Shown: piece after piece, positions 8,409-12,810 of the stretch | Position numbering within the stretch: the first letter of the stretch is position 1 | Layout of the letters: each line of letters starts with the position of its first letter | From: an uncultured Clostridium sp. | GTDB taxonomy: Bacteria; Bacillota; Clostridia; Lachnospirales; Lachnospiraceae | Reading direction: 5' to 3' | Length of the DNA: 12,810 nt | NCBI GenBank assembly: GCA_958349075.1 | Contig: CATWBR010000078.1 | Location: forward strand, 1 to 12,810 | Notes under the pieces: generated by a model | What the model saw: the letters and a program-made list of their open reading frames with translations, nothing else | Told to the model about the DNA's origin: nothing | Databases searched by the model: none | Translations under genes and position numbers: made by a program

Positions 8409-8431
8409 CTGGTACTGCGCTGCGCAACCAG
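8409..8431 (-). other. Small RNA hairpin in the rseP-ispG gap
   Basis: In the rseP-ispG intergenic RNA, CTGGT and ACCAG form a 5-bp outer stem around an inner GCG/CGC stem. A second short stem, ACAGT/ACTGT with a 3-nt loop at 8452-8464, overlaps the rseP stop codon. Neither is followed by a T-tract, so they are unlikely to be terminators. Pausing, RNA processing or differential stability are possible roles, but this is inference. Confidence 0.35.
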
Positions 8432-8463
8432 CTCACTGCCGATTATGCAATACAGTACTACTG

Positions 8464-9648
8464 TTACAGCATATTCCTGATATCGTTAAACAGGATAAAT
8501 ACCATCAGCACCATCAGCACAGCCATGCCGGCCATGTGGATCATGCCCTCTTTTTCCCTGTCGATCGGCCTGCCTCTCAGAGCTTCCAGTATGATAAATA
8601 CCAGACGGCCTCCGTCCAGCGCCGGAATCGGAAGCAGGTTCATAATACCCAGGTTGGCGCTCAAAAGCACACACATATTGGCCAGATTGACAAGCACCAC
8701 CATAAGTCCGTATTCACTGCTCTCCTTAACCGTGGAATCGATCATGGAAACAATTCGGACCGGTCCTGCAATATCGTCCGTCGTCACCTGCCGTTTTACA
8801 ATCATCTCAAGACTCTTGAAGGTCAGGTTGATCCAGTATCTCAGTTCGTAGGCGCTGTATTTCGCCGTCACGAAAACAGATTCCGGCCGGTTGTAGACAC
8901 CGCCGCTGATTCCCATCATGTATGACTGGTTTTCCTCGGAGTATTTTGGTTCGAGCACTGCCTGATACAGCTTCTCCCCCCGCCTGTACTCGATATTCAG
9001 GGTTTCACCCTGGTGAAAACTCGTATAAGCCAGCACATCCCGGTATATTTTAATGTTTTTTCCGTTTATCTTAGTAATTACGTCACCGGGTTCCAGTCCC
9101 GCCTCCGCCGCCGGATATCCCTCAATCACATCATAAACCTGCGCCGGATCATATCCCACATAGCTGATTACGAAAAAGGCGCAGACAAATGCCAGTATAA
9201 AATTGAAAATGGGGCCCGCCGCAATGACCAGAAAACGCGTCCACACCGATGTCTCATTGAATGAAACGCCTGTCGCACCCGGCGCCAGCTCGATTCCCGC
9301 ATAGCTCCGCACGGTTTCCGCTTTATTCTCAGTGCAGGCATCATCTGTACTTTTAAACTCATCTTCCCCGTAAGCTGCTTTACCGGCTATATCTGTTCTG
9401 GCCTTTTCATCCCTGTTTTCGTCTGATAAATCATCATCCTCTCCCAACATCATACAGGAGCCCCCAAAAGGGAACAGTTTGAGTGAGTATCTGGTTCCGC
9501 CCTTTACCGTGCTTAACAGTCTCGGCCCCATCCCCAGGGAAAATTCCACCACGCAGATTCCGCCGCGTTTTGCCAGCAGAAAGTGCCCGAATTCATGAAA
9601 CAGTATGATTAAACCAAATACAAGAATTGCCGCAAGTAAACTTAACAA
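8464..9648 (-). CDS. rseP: RIP metalloprotease RseP / site-2 protease family
   Basis: A 394-residue membrane zinc metalloprotease that cleaves transmembrane substrates such as anti-sigma factors and signal-peptide remnants. Transmembrane helix 1 carries the zinc motif HEFGH (residues 18-22). A second helix lies at about 138-163, a PDZ domain at about 165-240, and the third metal ligand D345 in IPALDGG within a C-terminal helix. A final helix spans about 371-388. An acidic segment at about residues 70-130 (DDDLSDENRDEK onwards) sits in the loop between helices 1 and 2, which faces the cytosol in E. coli RseP. It is longer than in many clostridial relatives. Translation starts at a TTG: GGTGG lies 5 nt upstream, and the TTG comes just 1 base after the ispC TAG stop, which implies translational coupling. 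No in-frame ATG keeps the HEXXH helix intact. Confidence 0.95.
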   Translation of the reverse strand: MLSLLAAILVFGLIILFHEFGHFLLAKRGGICVVEFSLGMGPRLLSTVKGGTRYSLKLFPFGGSCMMLGEDDDLSDENRDEKARTDIAGKAAYGEDEFKSTDDACTENKAETVRSYAGIELAPGATGVSFNETSVWTRFLVIAAGPIFNFILAFVCAFFVISYVGYDPAQVYDVIEGYPAAEAGLEPGDVITKINGKNIKIYRDVLAYTSFHQGETLNIEYRRGEKLYQAVLEPKYSEENQSYMMGISGGVYNRPESVFVTAKYSAYELRYWINLTFKSLEMIVKRQVTTDDIAGPVRIVSMIDSTVKESSEYGLMVVLVNLANMCVLLSANLGIMNLLPIPALDGGRLVFIILEALRGRPIDREKEGMIHMAGMAVLMVLMVFILFNDIRNML

Positions 9649-9649
9649 T

Positions 9650-10792
9650 CTACCACCTGCTCTCTATAAAGTCATAAGTTTCCTGCTCCGCGGAAAGGAT
9701 CTCATCCACAGACGGATTCTCTGCCACGTGATGCTGCTCCATAGCAGCTTCAATCATATCGGTTATCGCAAGGTATCCCGCTTTCCCGTCTAAAAACTTC
9801 CGGACCGCCAGCTCGTTGGCCGCATTGAATACGGTCGGCAGCGTCCCGCCGCGTTTTCCCGCCCTGTAGGCCAGGGAAAGTCCATGGAAATTATCAAAAT
9901 CAGGAGCTTCAAAGGTAATCTGCCCAAGTTTAGCAAAATCTAACCGCCCGCCGGGCAAAAACTTCCGTTCCGGATAATAAAGCGCGTATTGAATCGGCAG
10001 CTTCATATCCGGCGTCCCAAGCTGGGCAATCACGGCGCCGTCATCAAATTCAACCATCGAGTGAATTACGCTCTGAGGCTGAACCACAACCTGGACCTGA
10101 TCCATTGTTACGCCGAAAAGCCACCTGGCTTCCATTACTTCCAGTCCCTTATTCACCATTGTGGAACTGTCGATGGTAATCTTCCTGCCCATCGTCCAGT
10201 TCGGGTGCTTAAGCGCATCCTCCACCCGGATCTCTTTCATCTGTTCTCTCGTTCTTCCCCGGAAAGGACCGCCTGACGCAGTCAAAAGAATTTTATGTAT
10301 CCGGTTCATCCTCTCGCCGTTTAAACTCTGGAAAATAGCGCTGTGTTCGCTGTCGACAGGCAGAATTTTCACATTTTTTTTCTTTGCCAGCGGCATAATG
10401 ATGTGGCCGGCCGTCACCAGCGTCTCCTTGTTGGCGAGGGCAATATCTTTTCCGGCCTCCATGGCCGCGATCGTCGGCCTGATTCCAATCATTCCAACAA
10501 TGGCCGTCACCAGTATCTCCGAGGACGGTTCGGTGGAAATCTCCAGCAGGCCTTCCATGCCGCTCACGATCTTCACATCCAGATCGCGCACGCGTTCTTT
10601 CAGTTCGGCCGCCTTTTTCTCATCCCAGACCGCGGCCAGTTTGGGACCAAACTCGCGGATCTGTTCCTCCAGAAGCGTGATGTTGCTTCCGGCAGCTAAA
10701 GCAGTCACTTCTATATCTTTATTCGTCCTGACCACGTCCAATGTCTGTGTTCCGATTGAACCGGTAGAACCAAGTATTGCTATTTTTTTCAT
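9650..10792 (-). CDS. ispC: 1-deoxy-D-xylulose 5-phosphate reductoisomerase (IspC/Dxr)
   Basis: A 380-residue NADPH-dependent enzyme that converts DXP to MEP, the first committed step of the MEP pathway and the fosmidomycin target. The N-terminal Rossmann motif GSTGSIG follows the start directly. The metal site is visible as D147 and E149 in VDSEHSAIFQ plus E221. The substrate loop TASGGPFRG and the TIDSSTMVNKGLEVMEA block (N214, K215, E218) are intact. I chose ATG 10792 because the family starts as MKKIAILGSTGSIG. The ATG at 10822 would add ten charged residues (390 in total). It does have GGAG 7 nt upstream, so that longer start cannot be excluded. The ribosome site for the shorter start is a weaker AAAGG at about 12 nt. 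Its last codons contain the rseP ribosome site. Confidence 0.95.
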   Translation of the reverse strand: MKKIAILGSTGSIGTQTLDVVRTNKDIEVTALAAGSNITLLEEQIREFGPKLAAVWDEKKAAELKERVRDLDVKIVSGMEGLLEISTEPSSEILVTAIVGMIGIRPTIAAMEAGKDIALANKETLVTAGHIIMPLAKKKNVKILPVDSEHSAIFQSLNGERMNRIHKILLTASGGPFRGRTREQMKEIRVEDALKHPNWTMGRKITIDSSTMVNKGLEVMEARWLFGVTMDQVQVVVQPQSVIHSMVEFDDGAVIAQLGTPDMKLPIQYALYYPERKFLPGGRLDFAKLGQITFEAPDFDNFHGLSLAYRAGKRGGTLPTVFNAANELAVRKFLDGKAGYLAITDMIEAAMEQHHVAENPSVDEILSAEQETYDFIESRW

Positions 10793-10873
10793 CGTATCTG
10801 TCTGCCTTTCTTCCGTACGCATCCTTCCGCTCCGATTATTCTATGCAGAGCGCCCTTTTCGCGTACCTGATCG

Positions 10874-11674
10874 CTATCCTAAAAATGTAAGCGCAAAGAA
10901 TATGGCCGGTGCAGTAAATATCATACTGTCAAACCGATCCAGGACACCTCCGTGCCCCGGGATCAGATGTCCGTAATCCTTCACGTCGTGGTTTCTCTTG
11001 ATGGCAGAGGCCGCCAGATCTCCAATCTGGGAGATGACCGCCGCGATTCCGCAGGCCGCCGCACAAGCTGCCTGCGGGTTTGTAATCTCCGCCATACTGC
11101 CGCCGAATACGGACGCATAGGCAAAGCCCAGTACGGCGGCTCCAATTACTCCGCCTACGGCTCCCTCAATCGTCTTTTTCGGACTGAGAACCGGCGCCAG
11201 CTTATGTTTCCCGAATAAAATCCCGCTGCAGTAAGCACAGGTGTCACAGCCCCAGGAACTCAGGAAAATAAGCCATACCAGATATTTTCCATCCGCCATC
11301 GCCCGCACCTGGTAGAGGTAGGAAAGCATGACCGCAAGATAAAAGATGCCAAAGAACGCAACGGTCACCTGTTCCGTACCATAGTGGGGAAATGTGAATA
11401 CATAAATTGTCATGAGCAGCATCAGAGCCGCAATCGCCATCAATGTAACATACTTTTGCCCGTCGAACCACAGCAGGCCATAGTAGGAAATACCGGCAAT
11501 GTAACCGATAATCCCCAGACTCTTCTTTTCAATACCCATTACGCGGTATAATTCAAACATCCCGATCAGGGAGATCGCCGCAGTTACGCCGTACAGAAGT
11601 CCTCCTCCCGCACTCACTACAATTACAGCCAGAATTACAAGTATAATACCGCTTGTCAGCCTTGTTATGAACAT
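10874..11674 (-). CDS. cdsA: Phosphatidate cytidylyltransferase (CDP-diglyceride synthase)
   Basis: A 266-residue integral membrane enzyme that makes CDP-diacylglycerol from phosphatidic acid and CTP, the branch point for anionic phospholipids. Most of the protein is hydrophobic, with about seven or eight membrane segments. The C-terminal signature is intact: S-A-I-K-R, four residues, K-D, then HLIPGHGG followed by LDRFDS. These residues bind metal and nucleotide in the family. I chose ATG 11674 because GGGAGG lies 8 nt upstream and the protein then starts MFITRLTSG. An upstream extension to 11710 lacks family similarity and ribosome-site support. It sits between uppS (80 bp upstream) and ispC (81 bp downstream). 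Confidence 0.95.
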   Translation of the reverse strand: MFITRLTSGIILVILAVIVVSAGGGLLYGVTAAISLIGMFELYRVMGIEKKSLGIIGYIAGISYYGLLWFDGQKYVTLMAIAALMLLMTIYVFTFPHYGTEQVTVAFFGIFYLAVMLSYLYQVRAMADGKYLVWLIFLSSWGCDTCAYCSGILFGKHKLAPVLSPKKTIEGAVGGVIGAAVLGFAYASVFGGSMAEITNPQAACAAACGIAAVISQIGDLAASAIKRNHDVKDYGHLIPGHGGVLDRFDSMIFTAPAIFFALTFLG

Positions 11675-11714
11675 GGCTTCATCCTCCCTCAACTCGCCTG
11701 CAGAATGCACAGGT

Positions 11715-11742
11715 TTTATAAGACTTTGAAAGCCGCCGTGAA
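11715..11742 (-). promoter_or_regulatory. Possible internal promoter before cdsA
   Basis: On the minus strand, TTCACG (4 of 6 to the -35 consensus) is followed after 16 bp by TATAAA (5 of 6 to the -10 consensus), about 40 nt before the cdsA ATG. It overlaps the end of the small hairpin at the uppS stop codon. It is a match by eye only, in an AT-rich gap inside an operon, so it may be chance. Confidence 0.3.
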
Positions 11743-11759
11743 TAAGAGTGGTTCTTATT
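11741..11759 (-). other. Small hairpin over the uppS stop codon
   Basis: A perfect 7-bp inverted repeat, AATAAGA and TCTTATT with a 5-nt loop, overlaps the uppS TAA stop at 11755-11757. It lacks a downstream T-tract, so it is not a convincing terminator. It could be a processing or pausing element between uppS and cdsA. Confidence 0.4.
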
Positions 11760-12495
11760 TCACTCCGCCAAACCTTCTGTCTCTTTTATTATACTGGGCA
11801 ATTGCCTTTAAAAGTTCTTCTTTATTAAAATCAGGCCACAGGCAGTCTGTGACAATAATCTCGCTGTATGCAAGCTGCCATAAAAGATAATTGGAAAGAC
11901 GGATTTCGCCGCTCGTGCGGATCAGAAGATCCGGATCCGGAATTCCCGCCGTATCCAGATAAGAGGCAACCACCTGCTCCGTGACAGAACCTGATTCCAG
12001 TCTGCCTTCCCGGCAGTCCTCCATCATCTTCTTCACTGCTCTGGTAATCTCATCTCTGCCGCCGTAATTCACGGCAATGACAAACGTCATTCCCGAATTG
12101 TCTTTGGTCTCTCGCTCCAGTGTGTCGATTCCCTGGATAATATCTCTATCGAAACGGGTTCTGTCCCCGATCATTTTCACTCTGACATTGTTTGCTTTTG
12201 CTATTTTTAAAAGTCGTTTCAGATAGTAGCGGAAAAGCTGCATCAGCGCTCCCACTTCTTCCGTCGAACGTTTCCAGTTCTCCGTTGAAAAACCATATAC
12301 GGTCAGATACTTAATTCCCAGCCTCGCGGCGTCTTCCACCGTCTGTTCCACCGTTACGCAGCCCTGCTTATGGCCTGCGGTTCTCGGAAGTCCTCTTTTC
12401 TTTGCCCAGCGGCCGTTGCCGTCCAGAATCAGGGCAACATGTTCAGGAATGTTAAGATCCGACTGTTCTAAATTGTTCTTATCCGTATTTTCCAT
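11755..12495 (-). CDS. uppS: Isoprenyl transferase / undecaprenyl diphosphate synthase
   Basis: A 246-residue cis-prenyltransferase that adds isopentenyl diphosphate units to farnesyl diphosphate to form undecaprenyl diphosphate, the lipid carrier for peptidoglycan and other wall polymers. All conserved blocks are present: HVALILDGNGRWAKKRG with catalytic Asp25; YGFSTENWKRS (67-77); NYGGRDEI (143-150); and IRTSGEIRLSNYLLWQLAYSE (192-212) with R193, R199, S201 and E212. These match the diphosphate- and Mg-binding residues of the E. coli enzyme. The length is typical, and no membrane segment is seen; the protein works at the membrane surface. The ATG has CGGAGGA 4-5 nt upstream. It is the first gene of the operon visible here; frr, often its neighbour, is not present in the 315 bp upstream. 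Confidence 0.97.
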   Translation of the reverse strand: MENTDKNNLEQSDLNIPEHVALILDGNGRWAKKRGLPRTAGHKQGCVTVEQTVEDAARLGIKYLTVYGFSTENWKRSTEEVGALMQLFRYYLKRLLKIAKANNVRVKMIGDRTRFDRDIIQGIDTLERETKDNSGMTFVIAVNYGGRDEITRAVKKMMEDCREGRLESGSVTEQVVASYLDTAGIPDPDLLIRTSGEIRLSNYLLWQLAYSEIIVTDCLWPDFNKEELLKAIAQYNKRDRRFGGVK

Positions 12496-12514
12496 AATTT
12501 CCTCCGATATGTGT

Positions 12515-12541
12515 ATCTTATGTTGCTCAATGTGTCGTCAA
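12515..12541 (-). promoter_or_regulatory. Weak candidate promoter just upstream of uppS
   Basis: On the minus strand, TTGACG (5 of 6 to the -35 consensus) is followed after 15 bp by TAAGAT (4 of 6 to the -10 consensus). The spacer is shorter than ideal. A start here would give a very short leader before the GGAGG site, and it would exclude the repeat-derived sequence at 12540-12655 from the transcript. Confidence 0.25.
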
Positions 12542-12655
12542 GTACTGGCGGATTCCCAGGTTCCCTGCGCAATTTATTCTGCCTTCTTCCCCAGGCACGG
12601 GATCGATGGGACTGAAGACTCCGGGCAGGTTATTGCACCGGCCATCGGCCGTCCC
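12540..12655. repeat. Diverged half-copy of the 1192-1517 palindrome
   Basis: On the + strand this segment runs colinear with the right arm of the large palindrome (1374-1499). Matches in order: 12540-12565 with 1374-1399 (19 of 26 by eye); GTTCCCTGCG at 12560-12569 and 1394-1403; GGGACTGAAGAC at 12608-12619 and 1449-1460; CCGGCC at 12638-12643 and 1485-1490. Spacings are similar (48 against 55 bp, then 30 against 36 bp). On the other strand GGGACGGCCG followed by GAGTCTTCAGTCCC is shared with the left arm (1211-1220 and 1249-1262). It also holds a small local hairpin at 12639-12651. It lies in the uppS upstream region. Confidence 0.6.
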
Positions 12656-12810
12656 GCCGCTGACTGTCTCCACCGTCAAGTGGGGAGGGACTCTTGTCAC
12701 TGCCATTACGCATTTCCGCAATAAAAACAAATTTTCCACCAATCAAAGGAAGCGTAAGGCAAAGACCAGCAATATAAAATCATTCAATTATTAAACCAAT
12801 AAAAAGACCT
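12656..12810 (-). promoter_or_regulatory. Upstream region of the operon with a candidate promoter
   Basis: No credible gene is seen here. Reading toward uppS, TTGGTT (12794-12799) is followed after 17 bp by TATATT (12771-12776, 5 of 6 to the -10 consensus), in an AT-rich stretch. This is a reasonable promoter candidate for the operon. It would give a leader of about 270 nt that includes the repeat-derived segment. The true operon promoter may lie beyond the window edge. Confidence 0.35.

Noticed and set aside
7973..8851. Plus-strand open frame of 292 codons across ispG and rseP
   Set aside because: It is antisense to two well-supported genes and their gap, with no motif or convincing ribosome site.
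10161..10976. Plus-strand open frame of 271 codons across ispC and cdsA
   Set aside because: It is antisense to conserved enzyme motifs. Its hydrophobic translation is a by-product of the opposite-strand codons.
12527..12742. Minus-strand 71-codon open frame upstream of uppS
   Set aside because: There is no good ribosome site and no recognisable similarity. It overlaps the repeat-derived segment, and its composition looks non-coding.
12496..12810. A frr (ribosome recycling factor) gene end upstream of uppS
   Set aside because: This neighbour is common in Firmicutes, but no frame in this stretch encodes a recognisable frr C terminus.

Overview
The window looks like chromosomal DNA of a low-to-mid-GC Gram-positive bacterium of the class Clostridia, probably Lachnospiraceae. 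Four things point there: a Gram-positive PolC-type replicase; the gene order uppS-cdsA-ispC-rseP-ispG-polC; strong GGAGG-type ribosome binding sites; and a clostridial-style protein pairing a DUF362 domain with a 4Fe-4S ferredoxin domain. The genus assignment is inference. No tRNA, rRNA, CRISPR array, phage gene or transposase gene was found.

Layout: (1) At 84-1190 (+) is a DUF362/ferredoxin protein. (2) At 1192-1517 lies a very large imperfect palindrome of about 326 bp. It fills most of the gap between two convergent genes. (3) At 1585-2634 (-) is an S66-family LD-carboxypeptidase/MccF-like peptidase. (4) At 2651-2687 is a strong intrinsic terminator that closes the main operon. (5) At 2697-12495 (-) the operon runs, in transcription order, uppS, cdsA, ispC, rseP, ispG, polC. 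(6) At 12496-12810 is a non-coding leader upstream of uppS. It carries a diverged half-copy of the sequence in the large palindrome.

The operon is a coherent envelope set followed by a replication gene. IspC and IspG are two steps of the MEP isoprenoid pathway. UppS turns the resulting prenyl diphosphates into undecaprenyl diphosphate, the lipid carrier for cell-wall synthesis. CdsA makes CDP-diacylglycerol for phospholipids. RseP is the membrane site-2 protease. PolC is the replicative DNA polymerase. The arrangement is conserved in many Firmicutes and is not itself new.

The least explained parts are non-coding: the 326 bp fold-back element at 1192-1517 and its apparent half-length relative at about 12540-12655. 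Together they suggest a dispersed palindromic intergenic repeat family that acts as a bidirectional terminator at one site and as a 5' leader at the other.
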